A stretch of 64,000 nucleotides of DNA from Bordetella pertussis 18323 (GTDB lineage: Bacteria; Pseudomonadota; Gammaproteobacteria; Burkholderiales; Burkholderiaceae_B): the NCBI RefSeq assembly GCF_000306945.1, contig NC_018518.1:1922001-1986000 (forward strand). The letters are read 5' to 3'. The position numbers and the translations under genes were made by a program. The notes beneath the pieces are model-generated. The model worked only from the letters and a program-made list of their open reading frames with translations, was not told the origin of the DNA and did no database searches. This document shows positions 43,465 to 52,645 of the stretch, piece after piece (positions within the stretch are counted from its first letter, which is position 1; the number at the start of each line of letters is the position of its first letter).

Positions 43465-44235
43465 TCAACGGGTGTGCAGCCGGCGGCGCATGGCGCGCTC
43501 CAGGCACAGCCCCAGCACGACGCTGCCCACGGCCCACTTGATCAGATAGCCGCGGTCCAGCGTCAGCGAGCTGAAATGGGTGAAATACCCGGCGCGGAAC
43601 CACTCGATGGCATGCACCAGCGGATTCCAGACCAGCACGCGGCGCGCCTGCTCCGGCAACGCATCCACCAGGTAGAAGACGCCCGACAGCAGGTACAGCG
43701 GGCGGGTCAGCGCCGAATAAAGGTGCTCCCACGACTTGAACAGCATGTTCAGCACCGCGTTGATCAGGCCCATGCCGAAACCCAGCAGGAATGTGAACAG
43801 CGCGGCGGCGGCGCACTCTTCCAGGCGCTGCGGCAGGATCAGCTTGCCGCCCAGCATCACCAGGAACAGCAGGATGGCGAACACCGCCACCCAGGTCAGC
43901 GCCTGCAGCAAGGCCTTGGCGAACACGATGTCCATGTTGGTGATCGGCGGCAGCCGCAGCAGCGACGCATTCGACGAAATCGACCGTGCCAGCCGCGACG
44001 ACGTGTGGCTGAACAGGAAGAACGGCATGATGCCGGTGATGAAGAACATCTGCAGGTTGCCGACCGGCGCCTGCCGGCCCCACACCACGTAGATGGTGGA
44101 CAGCACCGCCACGTGCAGGATCGGCTCGATCAGCGCCCACAGATAACCCAGGCGCGTGCCGCCGAAGCGCACCCGTGTTTCGCGAAATATCAAAGACCCG
44201 ATCACCCGCGCCTGTACCGTCAGCGCCGAGCTCAA
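43465..44235 (-). CDS. kpsM: Capsule export ABC permease KpsM
   Basis: A 256-residue inner-membrane ABC-2 type permease with six helices. RETRVRFGGTRLGYLWALIEP is the family's N-terminal amphipathic and first-helix region; LSGVFYLVDALPEQARRVLV and WNPLVHAIEWFRAGYF are the C-terminal marks. No ATG or GTG exists in frame after the upstream stop, so TTG at 44235 is the only start, preceded by GGGAG/AGG. It is the first gene of the minus-strand capsule operon, and TTG may limit its expression. Confidence 0.93.
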   Translation of the reverse strand: MSSALTVQARVIGSLIFRETRVRFGGTRLGYLWALIEPILHVAVLSTIYVVWGRQAPVGNLQMFFITGIMPFFLFSHTSSRLARSISSNASLLRLPPITNMDIVFAKALLQALTWVAVFAILLFLVMLGGKLILPQRLEECAAAALFTFLLGFGMGLINAVLNMLFKSWEHLYSALTRPLYLLSGVFYLVDALPEQARRVLVWNPLVHAIEWFRAGYFTHFSSLTLDRGYLIKWAVGSVVLGLCLERAMRRRLHTR

Positions 44236-44559
44236 ACCTGGGCTCCCGATGCCTGCATCCTTCGCTCCCTTGCGGCGCGCTTAATAACCCGATGGATTAT
44301 CGGCGCGCCACTTCCATATAAACAAAAACAAAACCGCCCAAAATGTCGGACGGCAGTCGGAACGGGAGAATGATAATTTCGGGGCACCGGCCGTTGATTT
44401 CAACATATATCAAATCAACACCATCCATGCGGCGATCAATCGCTTCACAAAAATGGTGTATTGGCGGCCTATAATCCAGGTGCATCACAACCGGGATGTT
44501 CCCGGCAAACCAATGCCGCGCATCCGTCGACGGCCGGGCGGCACACTTGCAAGGCCGCC
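44236..44559. other. AT-rich divergent intergenic region between kpsM and the glycosyltransferase
   Basis: A 324-base region with no gene, clearly richer in A and T than the rest of the window. It must contain promoters for both capsule transcription units. On the plus strand TATAAT at 44470-44475 is a possible -10, with TTCACA at 44444-44449 too far upstream (20-base gap) for a classic -35, so an activator may be needed. No operator could be defined. Confidence 0.5.
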
Positions 44560-45876
44560 ATGCTGCGCACCGCACTGCTTATTAATATTTATCAGAAAAG
44601 AGTACAAGCGCTTACCAGCCGCCTGCCGCTGGCGCAGTTGCTGGCGCGCGCCGCCGATAATCCCGCCCTGCTCAACCGGCTGGGTCTGTTCCAGAGCGCC
44701 GCGGCCGTCCCGGCGCGCGGCGCCGAACAGGGACTGTGCCGGGCGCGGGCCGCGCTGGAATGCAGCCACGCGGCCCGCCGCCCCGATCCCGCGCGGCTGC
44801 GCGCCCGCGTCTCCGACCATGCGCGGCGCCAATACGCCCTGACGCTGGCGCGTCACGACCCCGAAAGCGCGCGCCAATGGCTGGCGCCAACCGACTGGGA
44901 ACTCGATCTCGCCCTGGACCTGGCTGCCGGCCGCGCTGACCTGGCCTTACACAAGGCAAGGAAATCTGCGAGCAATATTAGTAAATCAAAGAATTTGCAT
45001 GAAATTCTTGCTGCAGCGCACACCTGCCTGGGGGATTTCTCTGCGGCCAGAAATAATTTATCGCAGCTACTGACAGATTCGCGCATTTACGTGCTGCCCG
45101 GCGACACGCCGCTGCGGCCCGCCGATTTCATTGGCCTGGCGCCGATTTCCCCCCGGCCCGTCGCCGCCGGCGCCCCGCTGATAAGCGTCATAATCTGCGC
45201 CCGCGACGCCGCGCCTTATATCAACAATGCGCTGCAATCCATACAGGCGCAAACCTATCCTAATATTGAAATCATTGCGATAGATGACGGCTCGACCGAT
45301 AACACATTTCAACATCTGAGCGCCGCCGCCGCTCAAAATTCGCGTATAAATATCGCCAGGACGAAAAACCACGGCGTATATGCGGCTCGCAATATGGCCC
45401 TGCAGCGGGCAAAAGGCGAATTCATTACCTTTCTCGATGCCGACGACATAATGCTGGCCACCCGCCTGCAGGATCAGGCGGCCCTGCTGCAGGCAAGCGG
45501 CGCCTGCGCCGCCGTCAGCCGCCTGCTGCGCCTGACGGCCGACGGACAACTGGCCGCCCCGCGCGTGTTTCCCTTCGTCCGGCACAACCCCTGCTCGCTG
45601 ATGATCCGGCGCGACGCGCTGGCCGTCATCGGGCAGTTCGAGGAAATGCGCTTCGGCGCCGATGAGGAGTACGAGCATCGCATGCAGGTTCTTTTGGGTT
45701 TCCACAGCATCGCCCGCAGCCGCGCGGTCCAGACCGTGGCCTTGCACCGGCCGCAGTCGCTGACCCAGCACGGCGCGACCGGCCTGGGCTCCGACCAGGG
45801 CAGACAGCGGCGGATCGCCTACCGCGAGACCTGGATGCGGCGCCACGCCAGCCTGGCGCCGCTACGCACGCCCTGA
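44560..45876 (+). CDS. Glycosyltransferase family 2 protein
   Basis: A 438-residue protein. The first ~200 residues are helical and of unknown role. The GT2 (GT-A) domain follows: LISVIICARDAAPYINNALQ, NIEIIAIDDGSTDNTFQHL (D-D-G-S), KNHGVYAARNMALQRAKGEF, ITFLDADDIMLATRLQD (D-x-D). HNPCSLMIRRDALAVIGQFE follows, and FGADEEYEHRMQVLLGF is the acceptor-side E-D-like motif. The ATG at 44560 follows AAGG. The stretch from about 44940 to 45430 is unusually AT-rich with A/T-ending codons, unlike neighbours, which suggests acquisition from a different genome. Confidence 0.87.
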   Translation: MLRTALLINIYQKRVQALTSRLPLAQLLARAADNPALLNRLGLFQSAAAVPARGAEQGLCRARAALECSHAARRPDPARLRARVSDHARRQYALTLARHDPESARQWLAPTDWELDLALDLAAGRADLALHKARKSASNISKSKNLHEILAAAHTCLGDFSAARNNLSQLLTDSRIYVLPGDTPLRPADFIGLAPISPRPVAAGAPLISVIICARDAAPYINNALQSIQAQTYPNIEIIAIDDGSTDNTFQHLSAAAAQNSRINIARTKNHGVYAARNMALQRAKGEFITFLDADDIMLATRLQDQAALLQASGACAAVSRLLRLTADGQLAAPRVFPFVRHNPCSLMIRRDALAVIGQFEEMRFGADEEYEHRMQVLLGFHSIARSRAVQTVALHRPQSLTQHGATGLGSDQGRQRRIAYRETWMRRHASLAPLRTP

Positions 45877-45902
45877 CGCCACGCACCACTTTCTTTGCGC
45901 CC

Positions 45903-47987
45903 ATGGAACACGACAACAATACCGTACGCCACATGCCCGCCCCGGCCGCTCGCCGGGCGGCCGCGCCGGACCGCCTGCGCCAGCTGACCCAGGAGAACGA
46001 GCTGGCCTACTCCCGCCTGGAACAGGAGCGCGCCGCGCGCGTGCAGGCCGAGAAAGACCTCGCCGGCGTCAAGGCGCTGCTGCGCGAAACCAACCAGCAG
46101 CTCGCCAAGCAGCGCCGCACGCTGACCTGGCAGTTCGGCGAGGCGGTCACGCGCGCGCGCACGCTGAAGGATTACGTGCTGCTGCCCTACCGCCTGATCA
46201 AGCTGTCCGAAGACCATCGCCGCCAGAGCCGCCACGCGCCCGTGGTGCGCAAGCACGCCTCGGCCGCACTGCCCGCCGAAACCGCCAGCGCCATCAAGGA
46301 GGCGCTGGAGTACGTCAAGCGGGTGCGCAGCCCCGAGGTCATCCTGTGGATCGGACGCCAGCCGTGGCCGGCCGAAGTACGCGCCAAGGTCTTCTGCGAA
46401 GTGGCCAAATGGGCCCGCACCAGCTATCCGCAGATCGCCGAGCAAATCGTCCAGCAACTGCTGGGGCTCGACCCCGCCGCGCCGCACGTGCGCCAGCTCG
46501 CATTCAGCCTCTATGACGCCGGCATCGTCGACGCGTCGGCCCAGCTGCTGCGCGCCGCCCGCACCGCCGGGGCCACCTTCAGCACGGCCGAGCGCCTGCG
46601 CGCCGAGCGCATCGAACATGCGCAAGGCATCCTGGCCCAATCCATCGAACCCGCCGCGCGCGGCGACTACACCTTCGATTTCGACGCGCAGGGCCCCATC
46701 GTCATCCTCTCGCCCGTCTCCATCCTGCAAGGCCGCAACGCCGCCAGCAACGCGCTGCACCGCTTCGCGCTGAGCATGCAGGCCCGCTACGGCGACACCA
46801 TGGTCATCAGCCTGGCCGCTCAGCACGCCGAATCCGCCGACGCCGCGCCCGGCCAGCAGGCCGACGCCGCGCTGCATGCGCGCACCGGGCTGGTCGTCGA
46901 TGGCGTCGCGTACCGCCATGCGCCGGCCATATCGCGCCAGACGCCGTCGTTCCAGGACGTGTGCGCGGCCATGGCCGAAACGGTGCTGGCCGCCACGGTG
47001 CGCCAGCAGCCGCGCGCGGTGCTGGCCTGGGACGACGCCTATTGCGCGCTGGGGGCCAGCGCGGCGGCCCAGACCCTGCGCGTGCCCTATGGACTGGTGC
47101 TGCAAAGCCTGGACTTCTTCCAGAAGACGGCGGCCAACCATCTGCTGTCCGAGCGCGCGCGCGTCGACCTCAATCTGTTGACCCTGGCGGCGCGCCAGGC
47201 GGATCTGCTGGCCTTGGGCTCCCCGGCGCTGCAAGGCGCGCTGGAGAACCTGCTGGACGGCTCGCGCCCGGTCGCGCTGGTGCCGCCGCTGCCCCTGCCG
47301 CCGATGAATCACCGCAAGGAAGCTCCCCCGGACCTGGCCGCCACGCTGCGCCGCCTGGAGGGCAAGCGGGTGTTCGCCGTGACCGAGGACGAGCCGGCCG
47401 TGGCGACGGCGCGCGCGCTGATCGATCTGTATGCGGAAATCTCGTTCGTGCAGCCCGATGCCGTCTTGCTGGTCATGTCCAACGGCAAGGCTGCCGCCGC
47501 GATGCGCCACCATGCCGTGGCGATCGGCCTGCAGGAAGGCCAGGTGGTATTCGCTCCGCCGGCCAGCGACGCCATCTCGCGCGAGCAATTGCTGCGGCGC
47601 GTCGAGATCGCCCTGTTCCCCTACGTCGACAACCGCGCCGAAGTCAGCCTGGTGCCGTCGGCCGCGGCCCTGCTCGAATGCATGGCGCTGGGCGTGTGTC
47701 CCGCCGTCGGCCCGGCGCCCGCCTACGCCGCCCATGTGGAGGCTGGCCGCAACGGCGTGCCGATCGACCTGAACGCGCCCGCCGCCGAAACCGCCGCGCA
47801 CCTGCAGCAGGTGCTGGGCGAGGCCGGCGAGCTGGGCAAGCGCGCGCGCGAAAGCGTGCAGCGCGATCTGCCCTGGCACGACTACGACGAGGCCATCGGC
47901 GCCCTGCTGCTGCAGGCCGCCACGCCGCAGCCGCACATACTCGGCCGGCGCGCCGAACCGCAATTGCTGCACCTGAAGGTGTCGTAA
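45903..47987 (+). CDS. Uncharacterised capsule-locus protein with coiled coil and GT-B-like C-terminus
   Basis: A 694-residue soluble protein. Residues about 22-75 form a strong coiled coil (LTQENELAYSRLEQERAARV, then AGVKALLRETNQQLAKQRR). A helical, repeat-like region covers about 120-240 (AEQIVQQLLGLDPAAPHVRQ). The C-terminal ~430 residues resemble a GT-B fold glycosyltransferase: GPIVILSPVSILQGRNAASN, VLAWDDAYCALGASAAAQTL, RVPYGLVLQSLDFFQKTAAN, KRVFAVTEDEPAVATARAL and VPSAAALLECMALGVCPAVG, the last like the donor-site E-x-x-x-G of GT4. A sugar-transferring role is inferred from this and from the locus; I cannot name a family. It starts 26 bases after the GT2 gene. Confidence 0.7.
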   Translation: MEHDNNTVRHMPAPAARRAAAPDRLRQLTQENELAYSRLEQERAARVQAEKDLAGVKALLRETNQQLAKQRRTLTWQFGEAVTRARTLKDYVLLPYRLIKLSEDHRRQSRHAPVVRKHASAALPAETASAIKEALEYVKRVRSPEVILWIGRQPWPAEVRAKVFCEVAKWARTSYPQIAEQIVQQLLGLDPAAPHVRQLAFSLYDAGIVDASAQLLRAARTAGATFSTAERLRAERIEHAQGILAQSIEPAARGDYTFDFDAQGPIVILSPVSILQGRNAASNALHRFALSMQARYGDTMVISLAAQHAESADAAPGQQADAALHARTGLVVDGVAYRHAPAISRQTPSFQDVCAAMAETVLAATVRQQPRAVLAWDDAYCALGASAAAQTLRVPYGLVLQSLDFFQKTAANHLLSERARVDLNLLTLAARQADLLALGSPALQGALENLLDGSRPVALVPPLPLPPMNHRKEAPPDLAATLRRLEGKRVFAVTEDEPAVATARALIDLYAEISFVQPDAVLLVMSNGKAAAAMRHHAVAIGLQEGQVVFAPPASDAISREQLLRRVEIALFPYVDNRAEVSLVPSAAALLECMALGVCPAVGPAPAYAAHVEAGRNGVPIDLNAPAAETAAHLQQVLGEAGELGKRARESVQRDLPWHDYDEAIGALLLQAATPQPHILGRRAEPQLLHLKVS

Positions 47988-48124
47988 GCCATGCCAGCCC
48001 CGAGCCCCGCCATGCGTCGCGCCGGACCGGCCCAAGGCAAAAGCCCGTCCAGCACGACGGCGCCCGCGCGGCGGGCACGGCGCGGGGCCTCTTTTTCCCT
48101 GCTGTTAAGAAGGAGTATTGACCC

Positions 48125-50110
48125 GTGATTATTTCAACAATAGGTTCGTGCCGCGTGGCCGGCCCCGTGACCAAGCTCCAGGCGCAGCGTAGTTTCGTAC
48201 TGGATAACCGGCTGTTGTACGGATTCACCCACAACACCAAGGAAACCATCCAGGCCATCCGCTTCATGCGCGGCGAGCTGCGCTTGCCCGAAAGCCTGTG
48301 GCCCTTCATTTCTGACCAGCCGTTTCGCAACGGCAACAGCACCCCGCCCCCCCAGGACGCCCATTACGTGGTCGAGATCAGCTCCGTGAAGGTGCTCGAG
48401 CTCGACGGCCTGTACCTGCAGCTGGTGCGCTTCAAGGAAGCGCTCAGCGTCTGCCCGGACCTGCGCAAGATCTTCTTCGACCACCCTGGCGCCGATCAGC
48501 GCGGCCAGCGCCTGCAGCTGCTGCAGGCCACGCCCTCGTTCGCCCGCCTGGCCACCCATATCCAGCATGCCCTGACGCACACCGTCGTGCGCAGCCAGAC
48601 CGCCGCCGAGATCGAGGAAGACCTGCACGCCATCGCCCAGCTGCTGGGGCCGAAGCTGGTGCTGGTGACGCATTGCAATGCCAAGAACGCCACCGGCGAA
48701 CTGATCGCCGAACGCGCCAAGATGGTGGCCCGCGTGGCCCAGGCCGCCGCCCGCCTGGGCCTGGTCTCGGTCGACCCGGGCGCGCTGCTGGCCGGCTTCG
48801 GCCAGGAACGTGGCATGCCCGACGAAGGCCTGGACACCGCCCACTACACACCGGCCTTCGCCAAGCTGGTGGGCAAGGAAATCAGCGACAAGCTGCTCGG
48901 CCCCGCCATCACCGACGATGCCGCCGACAGCCTGCACAACCTGGACTTCCGCGCGTGCATGGAGCGCTCCAAGCAGTCGGCCCAGGCGCACGAATGGGAC
49001 CTCGCGCTGCTCTTCGCCAACCGCGCCATCGAGCTCAAGCCCGGCAGCGGCTCGGCCTACGTGCTGCGCGCGCGCGCCGTCACGGCGCTGGACCAGACCG
49101 AGGACATGCTCGAAGCCTGGTCTCTGGCCCTGGCCACCGACAGCAACCGCACCCCGTACGTGCTGCGCCAGGCCGCCGAGGCCGCGTTCTACATGCGCGA
49201 CCATGAGCGCGCCCGCGAATGGGCCGAAGCCTCGCTGCAGAAAGAGGACGACGACAAGACCGCCCTGCTGCTGGGCCGCATCTATACCCGCCTGGGCATG
49301 AACACGCAGGCCGAACAGGTGTTCCGCCGCTGCGCCGCCAGCGATCCGGCCCGCAGCCTGCGCTTCGCCGCGCGCGCCCATACCCCGCTGGCCGACGCCG
49401 CCAGCATGGTCAATGCCCTGACCACCACGCCGGCGGCCGATCCCGGCAGCGTCGACGGCGTGCGCCAGACGGTGCTCAAGCGCGCCACGCGCGAAGTCCG
49501 GCACGCCGGACGCGCCGGCGCCCTGCTGCCCTCGCTGGGCGCCTTCTACGCCGTGCGCACCCTGCCCTCGGAACATGGCGCCGCGCACGACGCCGACCTG
49601 ATCAACCAGGCCTACCGCCGCCTGCTGCGGGCCTACGAGGACACGCCCGAGTACCAGAACAGCGACGAAGCCATCGCGCTGCTTGCCGACCTGGCGGCGC
49701 TGCCGGAGGTCGATCCGCGCTACATCCAGCGCGCCGCCAAGATGCTGCACGCGCACGGCCGCAAGCAGGCCGCCACCAAGTGCTGGGAGCACCTCGCCGG
49801 CGCCGAGCTGCCGGCCGGCCGCGATACCGTGGCCCTGGCCGCCAGCAAGCTGTCGCAACTCGAGGCGCACCGCACCGCCGCCTCCGTGTACCGCCGCCTG
49901 GCCAACAGCGGCGCCATGGACACGGCCACGGCCCAGGAGTACATCGACAAATGCCTGCGCGCCCTGGCCCGCAGCGTGCGGGCATGCATCACCGAGGAAC
50001 GCCTGCGCGACGCCGAGCAGGCCGGCGGCTTTCGCTCAAATTGCCGGTGCGCAGGTTCTGCACTGCAAGCTCGATGTTGGCGTCGCGGTCCAGCGGGCTG
50101 GCCTCGATGA
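48125..50110 (+). CDS. GSCR-motif protein fused to TPR repeats, 3' end truncated by rearrangement
   Basis: A 661-codon frame starting at GTG 48125 after AAGGAG. Residues 1-260 match the GSCR protein of 38516-39407: IISTIGSCRVAGPVTKL, YGFTHNTKETIQAIRFM, KLVLVTHCNAKNATGELIAE and GLDTAHYTPAFAKLVGKEI. From about 275 on there are TPR-like helices (AHEWDLALLFANRAIELKPG, AEAAFYMRDHERAREWAEAS, IYTRLGMNTQAEQVFRRCAA). Native-looking sequence stops at AEQAGGF (near 50036); the final 25 residues are translated from an opposite-strand gene fragment. It may still fold, but has lost its natural C-terminus. Probably a polysaccharide-modifying protein; activity unknown. Confidence 0.75.
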   Translation: MIISTIGSCRVAGPVTKLQAQRSFVLDNRLLYGFTHNTKETIQAIRFMRGELRLPESLWPFISDQPFRNGNSTPPPQDAHYVVEISSVKVLELDGLYLQLVRFKEALSVCPDLRKIFFDHPGADQRGQRLQLLQATPSFARLATHIQHALTHTVVRSQTAAEIEEDLHAIAQLLGPKLVLVTHCNAKNATGELIAERAKMVARVAQAAARLGLVSVDPGALLAGFGQERGMPDEGLDTAHYTPAFAKLVGKEISDKLLGPAITDDAADSLHNLDFRACMERSKQSAQAHEWDLALLFANRAIELKPGSGSAYVLRARAVTALDQTEDMLEAWSLALATDSNRTPYVLRQAAEAAFYMRDHERAREWAEASLQKEDDDKTALLLGRIYTRLGMNTQAEQVFRRCAASDPARSLRFAARAHTPLADAASMVNALTTTPAADPGSVDGVRQTVLKRATREVRHAGRAGALLPSLGAFYAVRTLPSEHGAAHDADLINQAYRRLLRAYEDTPEYQNSDEAIALLADLAALPEVDPRYIQRAAKMLHAHGRKQAATKCWEHLAGAELPAGRDTVALAASKLSQLEAHRTAASVYRRLANSGAMDTATAQEYIDKCLRALARSVRACITEERLRDAEQAGGFRSNCRCAGSALQARCWRRGPAGWPR

Positions 50111-50300
50111 TGCGCTGGGCGCTGGCCATGAGGTCTGCCGGGGTGGCCTCCTGCGCCCGCTGCGAACGGAATTCGCGCTTGTGGGCTTCGGACAGCGAGC
50201 GTTGCAGCGAGGTCAGGCCGGCGTAGCCGGGGTCGATTTCGCGGATCGACGCCCCAAGCATCCTGGAGCGCTTCCTGCAAAGTGCGCCCGCCTGAGTCCT
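50037..50300 (-). pseudogene. Fragment of an unidentified TPR-like protein, truncated and frameshifted
   Basis: On the minus strand, protein-like sequence runs TLQEALQDAWG, then after a frame change near 50255 SIREIDPGYAGLTSLQRSL, RAQEATPADLMASAQRIIEA and SPLDRDANIELAVQNLRTGN, breaking off at about 50037 where it meets the truncated end of the plus-strand GSCR-TPR gene. It has no start codon or promoter. It looks like the remnant of another capsule-locus gene joined by deletion or inversion. Confidence 0.6.
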
Positions 50301-50345
50301 GGCTCGGCGCGTTCGTCCCCCATGCGGGGGCAGGCGTGAAGTTTG

Positions 50346-50379
50346 CGGGTGCCAGTCCCCATGCGGGGACAGGCACCCG
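50346..50379. repeat. Intergenic palindrome of the GGTGCCTGTCCCC family, copy C
   Basis: Arms CGGGTGCCAGTCCCC and GGGGACAGGCACCCG surround ATGC; one arm base is mismatched (A against A). A degenerate partner, GTCCCCCATGCGGGGGCAGGCG, lies at 50315-50336. It sits just past the capsule-locus remnant, ahead of the dps terminator. Confidence 0.83.
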
Positions 50380-50388
50380 GCAAGAAAA

Positions 50389-50416
50389 AAGCCGGCATCT
50401 CTCGATGCCGGCTTTT
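50389..50416 (-). terminator. Rho-independent terminator of dps
   Basis: An 11-base-pair stem, AAGCCGGCATC with GATGCCGGCTT (50389-50399 and 50404-50414), loop TCTC, followed on the minus strand by a run of T from the A tract at 50384-50390. A shorter T run on the plus side makes it possibly bidirectional. Confidence 0.88.
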
Positions 50417-50433
50417 CTTCTGCGCGCCGCGCG

Positions 50434-50934
50434 TTACTGCAGCAGGCTGCGCAGCATCCAGGCGTTCTTCTCGTGCACGTCCAGCCGCTGCGTGAGCAGA
50501 TCGGCAGTGGGCTGGTCGTTGGCCGCGTCGGCCTTGTCGAAGGCCGCCCGCGCCGTCTTGGCCACGGCTTCGTTGCCCTTGACCAGCATGCGCACCATCT
50601 CCAGCGCGTCGGGCACGGAATCGGGCTCGGCGATCGACGACAGCTTGGCGTACTCCCGATACGTGCCGGGCGCGTAATGGCCCAGCGCGCGGATACGCTC
50701 GGCGATGCTGTCCAGCGCGTTCCATTCTTCGGTGTACTGCGCCATGAACATGTTATGCAGCGTATTGAACAGCGGCCCGGTCACGTTCCAATGGAAGTTG
50801 TGCGTCATCAGGTACAGGGTGTACGAGTCGGCCAGCAGCTTGGACAGTTCGCCGGTGATGGCAGCGCGGTCCTTGTCGGAAATGCCGATATTGATACGCG
50901 GCGCGGCGCTGCTGTTCTTGGTCGGTTTTGCCAT
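50434..50934 (-). CDS. dps: Dps family DNA-binding/ferritin-like protein
   Basis: A 166-residue protein of the Dps/ferritin family. LMTHNFHWNVTGPLFNTLHN, about 44-63, and MFMAQYTEEWNALDSIAERI, about 64-83, hold the inter-subunit ferroxidase His, Asp and Glu. A short Lys/Ser/Ala N-terminal tail (MAKPTKNSSAAPR) may touch DNA. The protein binds and oxidises iron with peroxide, protecting DNA. The ATG at 50934 follows AAGGAG. The oxyR gene lies 2.6 kb away; Dps is often OxyR-controlled, but no binding site was identified. Confidence 0.92.
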   Translation of the reverse strand: MAKPTKNSSAAPRINIGISDKDRAAITGELSKLLADSYTLYLMTHNFHWNVTGPLFNTLHNMFMAQYTEEWNALDSIAERIRALGHYAPGTYREYAKLSSIAEPDSVPDALEMVRMLVKGNEAVAKTARAAFDKADAANDQPTADLLTQRLDVHEKNAWMLRSLLQ

Positions 50935-51032
50935 GTAGTGCTCCTTGTCCAGGGGATGGAAACATGTCAAGAATACCACCGAGGAACGCAACAAGGCAGC
51001 CCGGCGCGGCGCCCGGCCGCGCCGGCGCGCGC

Positions 51033-52547
51033 TCAGCCCGAACGGGGCATGGCGAACGACATCCCGGCGGCCTTGGCGGCCCAGCGCTGCATCACGCTCT
51101 TCTGGCGCGTGTAGAAGCGCACGCCCTCTTCGCCGTACACGTGCAGATCGCCGAACAGCGACTGCTTCCAGCCGCCGAAGCCCTGCCAGGCCGCCGGCAC
51201 CGGGATGGGCACGTTCACGCCCACCATGCCCACCTCTATGCCCTGCACGAAGGCGCGCGCGGCCGTGCCGCTATCGGTGTACAGGCTGACGCCGTTGGCG
51301 AAATCATGGCCGTTGATCAGGTCGATGGCCTGCTCCAGCGTCTCCACGTGCACGCACGCCAGCACCGGGCCGAAGATTTCCTCGCGATAGATGCGCATCG
51401 AGGGCTGGACCCGGTCGAACACCGTGGGACCCAGCCAATAGCCGTTGCCGCAGCCCTCGCCGCAGTCGGCCGCGGCGATCTCGCGGCCGTCGAGCAGCAG
51501 GCTGGCGCCCTCATCGACACCCGAGGCGATATACGCGGCGATACGGTCGCGCGCCGCCGCGCTCACGATGGCGCCCATCTCGGCGTCTTCCTGCATGCCG
51601 CGCCGGACCTTCAGCGCGCGCGCCTTGCGCAGGATATGCGGCATGACCGCCTCGGCCGCGCCGCCCACGAATACCGCGACCGAGATCGCCATGCAGCGCT
51701 CGCCCGCGCTGCCGAACGCCGCGCCCACCAGCGCATCGGCGGCGCCCTCCGGATCGGCGTCCGGCATCACCACCAGATGGTTCTTGGCCCCGCCCAGGGC
51801 TTGCACGCGCTTGCCCTCGCGGGCGCTGCGCTCATAGATCTGACGCGCCACCGCGGTCGATCCGACAAACGAGACCGCCTTGACATCGGGGTGGTCGATC
51901 AAGGCATTGACCGCCTGCACGCCGCCCTGCACCACGCTCGCCACGCCCGCCGGCAGGCCCGCCTGGCCCAGCATCTCGGCCAGCGCCAGCGACGGCGATG
52001 CGTCCAGCGGGCTGGGCTTGAGCACGAACGCGTTGCCGGTGGCCAGCGCCATCGGCATCATCCACAAAGGAACCATCACCGGGAAATTGAACGGCGTGAT
52101 GCCGGCCACCACGCCGAGCGGTTCGCGCTGCACCCAGTTATCGATCCCCCCGCCCACGTTGATGGACATCGCCCCTTTCATGAGTTCGGGCGCGCCGCAG
52201 GCGAATTCGACCACTTCGATCCCGCGCATGACTTCGCCGCGCGCATCCGAGATCACCTTGCCGTGCTCGCGCGAAATCATGCGCGCCAGCGTCTCCTTGT
52301 TGTCTTCCAGCAAGGCCAGGAAGCGGTTGAGCACCCGCGCCCGATGCAGCGGGCTCTTGGCCGCCCAGGCCGGCTGCGCGGCACGGGCCGCCGCGACGGC
52401 TTGCGCCACCGTGTCGCCGCCGCCCAGCCCCACCTGCGCCGCCACCTCGCCGGTGGCCGGATCATTAATGTCCTGCAGGCCATGTTCGGCGCCATACGCG
52501 GCTTGTCCGCCGATCCAATGCGCCACCTGCGCGGTCTGATTCGCCAT
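51033..52547 (-). CDS. mmsA: CoA-acylating methylmalonate-semialdehyde dehydrogenase
   Basis: A 504-residue aldehyde dehydrogenase. [40 protein letters not shown], and [20 protein letters not shown] are conserved. [19 protein letters not shown] holds the catalytic Cys in the MmsA-specific E-R-C-M-A context, and [16 protein letters not shown] the late Glu. It converts methylmalonate or malonate semialdehyde to propionyl-CoA or acetyl-CoA in valine and inositol breakdown. It diverges from the LysR gene at 52646. Confidence 0.94.
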   Translation of the reverse strand: MANQTAQVAHWIGGQAAYGAEHGLQDINDPATGEVAAQVGLGGGDTVAQAVAAARAAQPAWAAKSPLHRARVLNRFLALLEDNKETLARMISREHGKVISDARGEVMRGIEVVEFACGAPELMKGAMSINVGGGIDNWVQREPLGVVAGITPFNFPVMVPLWMMPMALATGNAFVLKPSPLDASPSLALAEMLGQAGLPAGVASVVQGGVQAVNALIDHPDVKAVSFVGSTAVARQIYERSAREGKRVQALGGAKNHLVVMPDADPEGAADALVGAAFGSAGERCMAISVAVFVGGAAEAVMPHILRKARALKVRRGMQEDAEMGAIVSAAARDRIAAYIASGVDEGASLLLDGREIAAADCGEGCGNGYWLGPTVFDRVQPSMRIYREEIFGPVLACVHVETLEQAIDLINGHDFANGVSLYTDSGTAARAFVQGIEVGMVGVNVPIPVPAAWQGFGGWKQSLFGDLHVYGEEGVRFYTRQKSVMQRWAAKAAGMSFAMPRSG

Positions 52548-52624
52548 GCTTCGCTCCCACTGAGAAAGAAGCCTCAGTCTAGGCAAGACACGCCGCCGCA
52601 GTAATCCCTTATAGTTGGAAAGAC

Positions 52625-52642
52625 TGTTTATCTGGTTAAACA
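52625..52642. promoter_or_regulatory. Probable LysR operator between mmsA and the LysR gene
   Basis: TGTTTA-TCTGGT-TAAACA is an 18-base inverted repeat three bases before the LysR ATG, with the T-N11-A geometry inside. A LysR regulator usually binds such a site to repress itself and activate the divergent gene, here mmsA. Confidence 0.6.
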
Positions 52643-52645
52643 ATA

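Noticed and set aside
44365..44379. GAATGATAATTT sequence resembling part of a Fur box in the capsule promoter region
   Set aside because: Too few matches to the 19-base consensus, in a region whose AT-richness makes such matches likely.
48062..48097. Possible terminator before the GSCR-TPR gene (GCCCGC/GCGGGC stem and later T run)
   Set aside because: The T run is about 16 bases from a weak six-pair stem, so it does not fit an intrinsic terminator.
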